Shown here piece by piece: positions 52,968 through 60,845 of a stretch of DNA of 64,000 nucleotides. Each line of letters begins with the position of its first letter. Within the stretch, counting starts at the first letter, position 1. The DNA lies in assembly GCA_002011475.1 (NCBI GenBank), contig MTNP01000008.1:68037-132036 (forward strand), read 5' to 3'. Made by a program: the position numbers and the translations under genes. Under the pieces are notes generated by a model, which saw only the letters and a list, made by a program, of their open reading frames with translations, searched no databases and was not told where the DNA came from. This DNA is from Dehalococcoides sp. JdFR-54 (lineage in GTDB: Bacteria; Chloroflexota; Dehalococcoidia; JdFR-54).

Positions 52968-53273
52968 TCAAGAGAGAAGTGCCTTTGCGTTGTTAAAAAC
53001 GATATAGCCAAAGAAAACGATCAAGAGAGATTCGCAGGCTATGACCGCCTTGAGCGCCCTTTCCCTTCCAGCAAGATGCCAGAAGCCGAGGCATATGCCC
53101 ACCGTAACAGCCGCCTTTGCCCCATATCCTACCAGGGGGGCCTGGTTGAGAAGCACCTGGGCGAAGAGGTTTATTTCTATGGCCCCCTTGTGGAGGCAGG
53201 CGTAGGTCAATACCATATCACCCACGGAAAGCGTGGCCCAGAAAATTGCCAAGGCTTTTGCAAGACATCTCAT
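52968..53273 (-). CDS. Small multi-TM membrane protein (DUF5658-like)
   Basis: Hydrophobic segments FWATLSVGDMVLTYACL, AAVTVGICLGFWHLAG, ESLLIVFFGYIVF; embedded in archaellum block. Confidence 0.55.
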   Translation of the reverse strand: MRCLAKALAIFWATLSVGDMVLTYACLHKGAIEINLFAQVLLNQAPLVGYGAKAAVTVGICLGFWHLAGRERALKAVIACESLLIVFFGYIVFNNAKALLS

Positions 53274-53295
53274 CGTCTGTAAGGCCGCATCCCCT

Positions 53296-53778
53296 TTAGG
53301 ATGCTGGCTGAGAGGGCTGTGACCTCCTCCTGAGCCAGCTTGCTATGCTCCTGCACTCCTTGAGCAGCTCACGAGCATCTATATCCTCCAAGCTCTCGGT
53401 GAGCGCCCGGAGGCTCAGGTCCTCCACCTCCTCGGTCCTGAAGAGGCTCAACAAGTTGTCCTCCTCTACCTCCTTCCCCCCTGACTCCTCCCCTCCCTCT
53501 CCATCGGCGTCCCCAGCCTGTCCAACCACCCCTTGGGCTGGCTGGTCTTCAATCCCCCCTTTTGCCACCAGGTCTTCTTGGGGTTCCACTCCCTCAATGG
53601 AGACTTCCCCAAGTTCCCACCCCACGTCGGCAGGGCGCGTGGGTGCTCCCTGAACATCTGCCTTCAAGTCTTCCCCAAGAGGTCTTTCCCCCCGTGACCT
53701 CTTCCTCAGGATAAAGACTGCGGCAGCAGCGATGGCAAAAACCGCCAGGGCAAAGAGGGCTGCGTCAAAGATACTCAT
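53296..53778 (-). CDS. Uncharacterised single-TM protein with acidic linker and charged C-terminal helix region
   Basis: N-terminal TM ALFALAVFAIAAAAVFILRKR; acidic/Gly linker; C-terminal LSLRALTESLEDIDARELLKECRSIASWLRRR. Confidence 0.55.
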   Translation of the reverse strand: MSIFDAALFALAVFAIAAAAVFILRKRSRGERPLGEDLKADVQGAPTRPADVGWELGEVSIEGVEPQEDLVAKGGIEDQPAQGVVGQAGDADGEGGEESGGKEVEEDNLLSLFRTEEVEDLSLRALTESLEDIDARELLKECRSIASWLRRRSQPSQPAS

Positions 53779-53811
53779 GGTGTCTTTCCTTTCCCCGATC
53801 CATTTCGTGTC

Positions 53812-55320
53812 TCACATAGCTGGTACGGTGGTGAATATCATGGTTGCCAGCCGCGGGATAAAGATCAAGCATCCACCCGATATTGCCAGCATGATACTCA
53901 GGTAGTAAAAAAGCTTATAGGGGTGCCCCCCGTCGGCCGCCTTGGCGGCAAAGGCATTGGCCCCGGTAAGCACCACCAGCACCAGTATCACCAGCCAGTT
54001 GAGCAACTGCAAATCCTCCAAATGGAAGGTGAAGAGCCGGGTCGCCGGCAGCCCGGAGAACGCCCCCGGACTCCCTGTGGGCATCATCCCCTGCACCGTC
54101 CTCCCGAAGATGCCCATGACCTCCACGATAAACACCAGGAGCCCGCCAATGGCTCCGTGCATGGGGATGGAAAGCCAGCCGAAGGTGGAGGACACGAGCC
54201 TCCGTTTGGCCCGCAGCAGCGCGATCTTCATGGCGTAAAGGGAGGCACGATTGCCCACTTGCTCGGGCTCGCCCCCCAGGCTTATGCCGTCCCAGAAGAC
54301 GCGCACCGTCCGGTCCACCTGCTCGCTCCCGGTTTCGGCCACGAACCGCTGCCAGCAGAGCTCGGGCTTGATGCCGGAGCTGAGTCTTACGCGGAGCCTG
54401 TTGACCTCGGGGGCCAGGGAGCCGGTGGCGCGCAGGTCCATTCTGCCCAAGGCCTCGGTTATCGTGGTCCCAATTGCCCCGGTGACGCCGCCCAGGGTGC
54501 GGAGGAAGGCAGCGATGTCGCCATCTCTTCTGTCTATCCTCCGGTCGTCCCTCAGGCTCACAAGCCCCACCGGGAGCAGCAAGATGCCTCCTAAGGCCAG
54601 TATCCACCCTATGTTTACCTTCAATAGGGCGAGGAGGGGGCAGCCGACCACGGCCAGGGGGAGGCAGATTTTGAATAGGTTGCGGGCCAGCCGCTGCTCC
54701 CTGGAGCGCTGGGGGAGGGAATGGGTCTTCTTCTCCTTGGGGGCGGTGCGGTAGATGAGCCAGGAGCCGGCAAGGGTTATCAGGATCATCAGCCCGGCCA
54801 CCCCTAGGATGAAGGTGGTTCCCACCTGGTAGATCATCATCGAGATTACGGCGACGATGATGATGAGGGCCGCCGAGACGATGAGGGCCACGTAGCCGTC
54901 CGTCCACTTCTTCAGGGATTCTAATCTTCGCTCGTACTCATTGCCATAGGTCTCCCCCATGGCCTGCGCCTCCCGGGCCAAGAAGTCCCTCTCGGGCTCG
55001 CCCGAGGAAAGGGAGCCGGAGAGGCGCAGAAAGAGGTTTCTCACCTCCTCTTCCTCGGCGGCCTCCCCCACCATGCGGCAGGCCTCGGCGTAATCGTAAT
55101 TGAGCTTTTGGGACAGAAGGTGAATATCCCTCAAATACCGGGAGGAGACATAGGGGAGCCGGGAGGCATACTCGAAAACCTGGCTCCGCAACACGCCGGC
55201 TGTGGCCACAGCGGACATGTACGAGAGCTGCGAGAAAAGGTCGATGCCCAGGAGCTCCCTGTCAAAAGAGCCCTTCCCGCTGCGCCTTTGCCAGAACCTG
55301 CAGAAGTTCATAGAAACCAA
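53812..55320 (-). CDS. arlJ: Archaellum assembly membrane protein ArlJ (FlaJ)-like, T2SSF superfamily
   Basis: Two T2SF-like domains with multiple TM segments; directly downstream of and overlapping arlI. Confidence 0.85.
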   Translation of the reverse strand: MVSMNFCRFWQRRSGKGSFDRELLGIDLFSQLSYMSAVATAGVLRSQVFEYASRLPYVSSRYLRDIHLLSQKLNYDYAEACRMVGEAAEEEEVRNLFLRLSGSLSSGEPERDFLAREAQAMGETYGNEYERRLESLKKWTDGYVALIVSAALIIIVAVISMMIYQVGTTFILGVAGLMILITLAGSWLIYRTAPKEKKTHSLPQRSREQRLARNLFKICLPLAVVGCPLLALLKVNIGWILALGGILLLPVGLVSLRDDRRIDRRDGDIAAFLRTLGGVTGAIGTTITEALGRMDLRATGSLAPEVNRLRVRLSSGIKPELCWQRFVAETGSEQVDRTVRVFWDGISLGGEPEQVGNRASLYAMKIALLRAKRRLVSSTFGWLSIPMHGAIGGLLVFIVEVMGIFGRTVQGMMPTGSPGAFSGLPATRLFTFHLEDLQLLNWLVILVLVVLTGANAFAAKAADGGHPYKLFYYLSIMLAISGGCLIFIPRLATMIFTTVPAM

Positions 55321-56995
55321 CGACCTTCTGTTCCTTGTGCAGTTTCTCCAGGATCTTGGCCCGCCTCTCCAGCTCGCCGTAGATCTGCCGCTTCTTGTGC
55401 TTGGGTATACCCCGCTTCAAGGCGATCTTCTGCTCCAGGAGGTAGCTGTTCATATTGCCCACGAACTCGAAGGTATCATCCACCGGGTTCCAGCGGAACA
55501 TCTCGATAAAGGAGAAGGAGTCGGAGGGCGGGTCGTAGCCCACGATCTCGTTGATGCTCAGGGCGCGCCGCCCGATCTTGCCATCGGGGAGCCGCACCGC
55601 ACTCTGAATGATCACCACGTTGAGGTTATCTATATAGGTCTTGGGCACGTTGATGGGAGAGCCGGTGATGCGCTGGATGAGCTTCTCCACCGAGGCGGCG
55701 TGGAAGGTGGCCATCACCGCATGGCCGGTCTGCATCGCCTGGAAGGCGATGGCCCCCTCGATGCCCCTGATCTCCCCCACTATGATCTCATTGGGCCGCT
55801 GCCTCAAGGCCGCCTTGAGGAGGTCAAACATGGTCACCCCGGCGCCTTCCCCCCCGGTCTTTGCCTGGGTGACCACCTCCCTGATCCAGTTCCGGTGAGG
55901 CACCTGGAGCTCCGGGGTGTCCTCTATGGTCACGATCTTGGCGTTGGGGGGGATAAAGGTGGTAAGGGCATTTAAGAGCGTGGTCTTGCCCGATGCCGCC
56001 TCCCCCGAGACGAAGACGTTCATGCCCTCGCTGATAATCATGGAGAGGTAGGCAGCCATCATGTAATCCAGGCTGCCGAACTCGATGAGCTCCAGGATGC
56101 TCAGGGGGGTCTCGCTGAACTTGCGGATGGTGAAGTTGCTGCCCCGCTTGGAGACATCCTTGCCATAGACGATGTTTATCCGGGAGCCATCGGGAAGGAC
56201 GGCGTCCACAATCGGGTCCCGGTAGGTAACCGGCTTCTTGATCCTCTCCGCCAGTCTCAACACGAATTCGTCCAGCTCCTCGAAGCTGGAGAAGGTTACA
56301 GCGGTCTTGAGGCCCCTGAAGATCTTGTGCTCCACGAAGATGCAGCCCAGCCCGCTACAGCTTATATCTTCGATGTAGCGGTCGCGTATCATCGGCTCCA
56401 GGATGCCCAGACCTATCTTGTCCCGGATGAGAAGGTATTTGATGGCTTCCATCTCCTGGGGAGACACCCCGATCTTGGACCCGTTGCCCTTGTTGCCCAA
56501 GAGCCCGAAGAGCCCCCTCCCCGGGTTGCCATTCCCGTCGGTGGTGCAGATCCTGTCCACACAGCTCAGGAGCACCTGTTTTCTCTGCTCCTCCGTTTTG
56601 GCCTGGGCCAGTTCATCGGTGAACTCCAGGAGCCTCATCTCCACCTCCGGCATCAGGCTGTCCAGGTTCCTGGTGAGGATCGGCTCTACCGAGATATAGC
56701 AGTCCCTTCCATCCTGGGGGTCGGGGTAGATGTGGGTGAAGATGCCCTCGGCCACGGGGTAGATGAGGTTGGGGTGCTTCAGGTCTCGCAGCTTCGGAGT
56801 GAGCTTGGCGTAGTATTGGGGGATGCCCACTTGCTCGATGGGGACCATATGCAGGTATTCCAGGAGGTGGATGTTCCCCGCCACCGCCTCCTGTATGGGC
56901 TTGGGGAGCATCCGGTAGAGGCCACACTGGAGGAGGCCGTCTCCGTGGCTGTCGGCCTTGCTCTCCCCGGTAAAAGGCAGCTTTACCTGCGGCAC
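55262..56995 (-). CDS. arlI: Archaellum motor/assembly ATPase ArlI (FlaI)-like, type II/IV secretion ATPase
   Basis: Walker A SGEAASGKTTLLNAL; ATFHAASVEKLIQRITGSPINVPKTYIDNLNVVI; YFVEP-type N-terminal region. Confidence 0.9.
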   Translation of the reverse strand: MPQVKLPFTGESKADSHGDGLLQCGLYRMLPKPIQEAVAGNIHLLEYLHMVPIEQVGIPQYYAKLTPKLRDLKHPNLIYPVAEGIFTHIYPDPQDGRDCYISVEPILTRNLDSLMPEVEMRLLEFTDELAQAKTEEQRKQVLLSCVDRICTTDGNGNPGRGLFGLLGNKGNGSKIGVSPQEMEAIKYLLIRDKIGLGILEPMIRDRYIEDISCSGLGCIFVEHKIFRGLKTAVTFSSFEELDEFVLRLAERIKKPVTYRDPIVDAVLPDGSRINIVYGKDVSKRGSNFTIRKFSETPLSILELIEFGSLDYMMAAYLSMIISEGMNVFVSGEAASGKTTLLNALTTFIPPNAKIVTIEDTPELQVPHRNWIREVVTQAKTGGEGAGVTMFDLLKAALRQRPNEIIVGEIRGIEGAIAFQAMQTGHAVMATFHAASVEKLIQRITGSPINVPKTYIDNLNVVIIQSAVRLPDGKIGRRALSINEIVGYDPPSDSFSFIEMFRWNPVDDTFEFVGNMNSYLLEQKIALKRGIPKHKKRQIYGELERRAKILEKLHKEQKVVGFYELLQVLAKAQREGLF

Positions 56996-57005
56996 TTGGG
57001 CCCCC

Positions 57006-57731
57006 TTATGCCTTGGCTTTAGATACTGGGATGATCCTCATCCCGATCCCGGGCTCGACGTCAAAGCTGATGATGTTCCCCGTGCTCTTATCCGCCCCCC
57101 TCACCTTGGCCACCTCCAGGACCTTGACCAGCTGATCCCCCACCTCCTCTATGCGAAGCCTGAGGTGGGCATCGCACAAAGAACGAATGCGGATGAGGGT
57201 GCTCTCCTGGAAGGCATAGGAGTGGGCAGTGGCGATGATGGTCTTGCCCTGATTGCACAGGTTCTTGCACTCCTCGAAGAAGGAGATGGTCTCCTCCACC
57301 GAGGTATGGGTGACGAAGGTGGTGAGGGAATCTATGACCACAAGTTTGAAGGGCTCATGCCTCTGGATGCTGCGCAGGAGGATGCGGAACACCTCAGAGG
57401 CCGTCAGCCTCGCCCTCGTCGCCTGGATAGGATATATCCTGAGCCAATCCAAGAGGAGTTGGTCCGAGATGTCCAAGCTCAGGCTTTCCATCTGCTTGAT
57501 GAGGCTCCTCACCGTATTCTCGGTGGTATAGAACAGGGTCCTGAATTTGTCATTCAGGGAACCCCACACCATCTGCTGCGAGAGGACCGACTTTCCGGCA
57601 CCTGACTGGCCCTCGATGATGGTGAGAGACCCCAGCGGGATGCCACCCCCCATCTTCTTGTCGATCTCCGAGTTCCCTGTGGAGATGACCGCCCCCTCGC
57701 CATGGCTATCCTTTGCCAGCACATTCGCCAT
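57006..57731 (-). CDS. arlH: Archaellum KaiC-like protein ArlH (FlaH)
   Basis: ISTGNSEIDKKMGGGIPLGSLTIIEGQSGAGKSVLSQQMVWG; VVIDSLTTFVTHTSVEETISFFEECKNLCNQGKTIIATAH; adjacent to arlI. Confidence 0.9.
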   Translation of the reverse strand: MANVLAKDSHGEGAVISTGNSEIDKKMGGGIPLGSLTIIEGQSGAGKSVLSQQMVWGSLNDKFRTLFYTTENTVRSLIKQMESLSLDISDQLLLDWLRIYPIQATRARLTASEVFRILLRSIQRHEPFKLVVIDSLTTFVTHTSVEETISFFEECKNLCNQGKTIIATAHSYAFQESTLIRIRSLCDAHLRLRIEEVGDQLVKVLEVAKVRGADKSTGNIISFDVEPGIGMRIIPVSKAKA

Positions 57732-57741
57732 TCAGGACCTC

Positions 57742-58275
57742 CTATCCATTGAAAGCGACCGAAGTGACAACCCCATTGGGAGTGACTATGATCGCCCAGT
57801 TTGTGGAATCGACTTCCACCCCCGGGGTGAGCCCTATCTGGATCACCACCTCCTCCTGGGGATTGAGGATGCCTGGCTCGAAAACCTCGGGGGTACCCCC
57901 TTGGGCATCCAGATATATCCCGCTTACCGCCCATTCGTTATTTTCGGGGTCGGGAGCGCCCTCGGTGTAGGGAAGCCATTTTATGTAGTAGTTGCCATCG
58001 GCCCCATAGTACTGGACGACCACATCCCAGCGCGGAAAGTCGCCCAGGGCCGCTTCCCCCTCATTCCTGAGGGTTATCTCCACGATTTGCCCCTCGGTGT
58101 GAACGGATGCGACCACGGGGGCGAGGTCCGTCCTCCTTATCTCCCCCACCCACTCCCCGGCCTGCTTCCATGACCCCGAAATGGCCTCCACCGCGGAGAA
58201 GGAGCCCTGGCTCATCGCCAGCGTCCCGAACAATATAATAGCGATGGAGATCAAGGAGACGATGGCGCTTGACAA
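57742..58275 (-). CDS. ArlF/G (FlaF/G)-like stator protein, copy 2
   Basis: N-terminal TM SAIVSLISIAIILFGTLAMSQGSF plus beta-rich domain; ~half identical to 58299-58829 by eye. Confidence 0.75.
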   Translation of the reverse strand: MSSAIVSLISIAIILFGTLAMSQGSFSAVEAISGSWKQAGEWVGEIRRTDLAPVVASVHTEGQIVEITLRNEGEAALGDFPRWDVVVQYYGADGNYYIKWLPYTEGAPDPENNEWAVSGIYLDAQGGTPEVFEPGILNPQEEVVIQIGLTPGVEVDSTNWAIIVTPNGVVTSVAFNG

Positions 58276-58298
58276 ATCGTTTACACCCCCTACCTATT

Positions 58299-58829
58299 CT
58301 ATCTGGTGAAGATGACCGGGGCTGCCACCCCGTTCGAGGTAGCTACGAGCAACCGGTTTGTGGTGTTTGTCCAGACCTTGGGACTCAGCCTGAGCTGGAT
58401 CACTATTTCTTCCCCCGGGTTGAGGATGCCCGGCTCAAAAACCTCCGGCTCGCCGGTTTGGGCATCCAGATATATCCCATGGACCGTCCATTCGTTATCC
58501 CCGGGAACACCCTCGCTGTAAGGAAGCCACTTTATGCAATAGACCCTTTGGTTCCCCCCATAGTACTCGACGACGACGTCCCATCGCGGGAAATCGCCCA
58601 GGGCCATCCGGCCCGTGTTGGTGAGGATTATTTCCACGTTTATTCCCTGGACCCCCACTTCTCGACCTGCAAAGCTGATCCTGGTCCTGGCCATCTCCCT
58701 CGTCTGCTCCGCCATTTGCCCCCACGACCCCGAAACGAGATCCACCGAGGAGCAAGAGCTCGAGGCCACCGCGAGCACCCCGGTCACCATGACGGCGACG
58801 GAAATCAAAGAAACGATCGCGTGAGCCAA
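58299..58829 (-). CDS. ArlF/G (FlaF/G)-like stator protein, copy 1
   Basis: MAHAIVSLISVAVMVTGVLAVASSS N-terminal TM; GDFPRWDVVVEYYGG shared with paralog. Confidence 0.75.
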   Translation of the reverse strand: MAHAIVSLISVAVMVTGVLAVASSSCSSVDLVSGSWGQMAEQTREMARTRISFAGREVGVQGINVEIILTNTGRMALGDFPRWDVVVEYYGGNQRVYCIKWLPYSEGVPGDNEWTVHGIYLDAQTGEPEVFEPGILNPGEEIVIQLRLSPKVWTNTTNRLLVATSNGVAAPVIFTR

Positions 58830-58835
58830 TCTCCC

Positions 58836-59348
58836 CTACATGCTGAAGAAATGCTCATCCGAGACCCCGTTGGAGGCGATCACCTTCACGAAGTAGGTAT
58901 CCGAGCCCAAGGCGGAGGAAAAGTGGATGGTGAGCTTGAGCGTTGCCGTGGGCTTCCACTCGGTATCGTTCTCCAGTTGCCAGCTCCAGCGGGGGAAACT
59001 GCCCCCGGCATCAACCTCGCAGGGGATGCGCACGAAATCCGCCTCCTTACCGAAAAAGACATCGCTCTCCTCGATGGCCACAAGGCGCGAGGCGCCCACG
59101 TTCTTGACCCAGAGGAATACGTCGAAATCCCCATCCCCATCGGTGTCCTGCCAGTTCCCATACCCGTCCAGTTCCCCGGTGGCATGGACGATTCGGATCT
59201 GGCTCTTGATGCGGTCGTCCACCTTCCCCGCCACGCTCACGATAGCCCCGCTGGAGCGGCTGACCGCCGGATAGACGGCGTTGAAGACGAACATGGCGCA
59301 TACCACCCCGGCTATAGCGAGCAAAACCGTGGTTATGGCCTTGTCGAT
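58836..59348 (-). CDS. ArlG (FlaG)-like protein; start codon uncertain
   Basis: Reads IDKAITTVLLAIAGVVCAMFVFNAVYPAVSRSSGAIVSVAGKVDDRIKSQIRIVHA, typical of ArlG; no canonical start upstream of the TTG used by the ORF track at 59324. Confidence 0.8.
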   Translation of the reverse strand: MDKAITTVLLAIAGVVCAMFVFNAVYPAVSRSSGAIVSVAGKVDDRIKSQIRIVHATGELDGYGNWQDTDGDGDFDVFLWVKNVGASRLVAIEESDVFFGKEADFVRIPCEVDAGGSFPRWSWQLENDTEWKPTATLKLTIHFSSALGSDTYFVKVIASNGVSDEHFFSM

Positions 59349-60001
59349 GGCAGACCCTCCTTCTCATCAAACAGGATAGAAAGCAGCGCTGCCTCGGACC
59401 TGCTGCCCTTCCCCAGGAGCGCATCCAGCTGGACCAGCACCGCTATGCACTCCCTGGTGGTCACCTGCCCCTCGGGCTTTTCCTCCTCGGCCAGGTGAAG
59501 AAGCCTGAGCAATACCTCCTTTAGTTCAGGGGAGAGGCGCCCTGTGAGCTGGTAGACCTCCACAATGGCCTCCACCTTCCCCCGGCCTATCCTTTTCACG
59601 GCATTGCCCGCCCACTGCGTCAACCCCACGAGGTTGCCCAGTTCCATGGCGCCGTTGCGATGCTGCTCCACCCTGGGCCTGACGGGACGAAGGATGGGAG
59701 ATGAGGGGACTTCCTCCACGTCAGTGCTGGCTTCCCCCTGCCCCGAGCCGCTAGCCCCTTGGCCCTCCTCCACTGCCCCCGCCTCCTCCGCCCTGGCAGC
59801 AGGCTCTTCCCCCGGGACTTTGTCCCGGGCCCTCACCCTCTCCTCGTCCAGAGGGAGTGGCTCAGGGGATTGCTCGAAGCCGCTGAAGGGGTTCTGACCA
59901 TTCAGGATATACTCCCGGATGTCGACTAGGGTCTCCTTCACCTCGTTCTTCAGCAGCTTTATCTGGTCTTCCAGTTCCCTTATCTTCTGGTTCAGTTCCA
60001 T
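59333..60001 (-). CDS. ArlC/D/E (FlaC/D/E)-like cytosolic archaellum protein
   Basis: Coiled-coil N-terminus MELNQKIRELEDQIKLLKNEVKETLVDIREYIL; C-terminal MELGNLVGLTQWAGNAVKRIGRGKVEAIVEVYQLTGRLSPELKEVLLRLLHL. Confidence 0.75.
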   Translation of the reverse strand: MELNQKIRELEDQIKLLKNEVKETLVDIREYILNGQNPFSGFEQSPEPLPLDEERVRARDKVPGEEPAARAEEAGAVEEGQGASGSGQGEASTDVEEVPSSPILRPVRPRVEQHRNGAMELGNLVGLTQWAGNAVKRIGRGKVEAIVEVYQLTGRLSPELKEVLLRLLHLAEEEKPEGQVTTRECIAVLVQLDALLGKGSRSEAALLSILFDEKEGLPSTRP

Positions 60002-60025
60002 GGTCTGACCACCTCCCCTGCTCAT

Positions 60026-60063
60026 AGGTGCTCCCGGGGGGCGCGAAGCCCCCCGGAGCACCT
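60026..60063 (-). promoter_or_regulatory. Strong intercistronic hairpin between archaellin and ArlCDE-like gene
   Basis: aggtgctcccggggggc / gccccccggagcacct, 16 bp with one bulged base, 5-nt loop; no U-tract. Confidence 0.7.
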
Positions 60064-60089
60064 CTGTCCTAAAACACCCCAGGCGCTCT

Positions 60090-60812
60090 CTAGAAGAGGT
60101 TCATCACCGCATCCAGGCGGGCCGGCGTCGTCCTCTGGATGGTGAGCACAGCCCCCTTGGGAGCCTTCACCTCCACGGTGAACTGCTCGTTCTTGCCGAG
60201 GAGTTTGGTGGCATCGTCCATAAAGGGGTCGGTGGCACCGGTGCCCAGCTTGTATAGGGTGCCGTCATAATTGACCAGCCACACCGTTATCTCGGCCTTC
60301 TCCCCGGCCTCCAGCAGGTAGTCACCGCTGGTCTTGCCCACAAACTCCACCGTCCATGCCATGTCATTCAGAAATTGCACCTGGTCGCTGTAGGAGAGCA
60401 CCGTGACATAGTCCAGCCCGCTGGCGGATATGCCTGTTCCAGCGCTATAGGTGTAAGGGGGTGTCAGGTCCACCGGTTCCCCGGCCACGGCGTTGGAGAC
60501 CACGAAGGATATCTTGGTCACAGCCGTGCCCGCTGAGGCGACCACAGTGGTGCCGCCGGAGTCATACACATCCACATTGTCATATGCCAGGGTGCTGCCC
60601 CGGGGCTCCATGGAGCTCCTGGCCTCCTGGAGGCCAGCATATACCGCTTCCTTGCCCCGCTCCGCGGAGAAGATACCGGCAGACAGGACGGTGTAGGCGA
60701 ACACCGAGGCCACCACCACGAAAGCGATGAGGATGATGGCCGTCTCCAGGCCGGTAATACCCCTCTCGTCCCTGCAAATCTTGCCCAGGCCTCTTTTCAA
60801 TGTCTTGATCAT
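60090..60812 (-). CDS. Archaellin (FlaB/ArlB-like), short form, 240 aa
   Basis: Class III signal DERG-ITGLETAIILIAFVVVASVFAYTVLSAGIFSAERGKEAVYAGLQEAR. Confidence 0.9.
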   Translation of the reverse strand: MIKTLKRGLGKICRDERGITGLETAIILIAFVVVASVFAYTVLSAGIFSAERGKEAVYAGLQEARSSMEPRGSTLAYDNVDVYDSGGTTVVASAGTAVTKISFVVSNAVAGEPVDLTPPYTYSAGTGISASGLDYVTVLSYSDQVQFLNDMAWTVEFVGKTSGDYLLEAGEKAEITVWLVNYDGTLYKLGTGATDPFMDDATKLLGKNEQFTVEVKAPKGAVLTIQRTTPARLDAVMNLF

Positions 60813-60845
60813 TTTTCTCCTCCTTTCTTTGAAGTTTCGTCCCCA

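Noticed and set aside
53915-54907. Long 330-aa ORF in an alternative frame inside arlJ
   Set aside because: His/Arg/Gly/Pro-rich composition typical of a GC-rich shadow frame; arlJ is the coherent coding frame.
53812-57731. Tad/type IV pilus interpretation of the secretion-type genes
   Set aside because: Presence of the KaiC-like ArlH, ArlF/G-like proteins, an ArlCDE-like protein and ITGLETAIILIAF archaellin signals fits an archaellum better than Tad or T4P.
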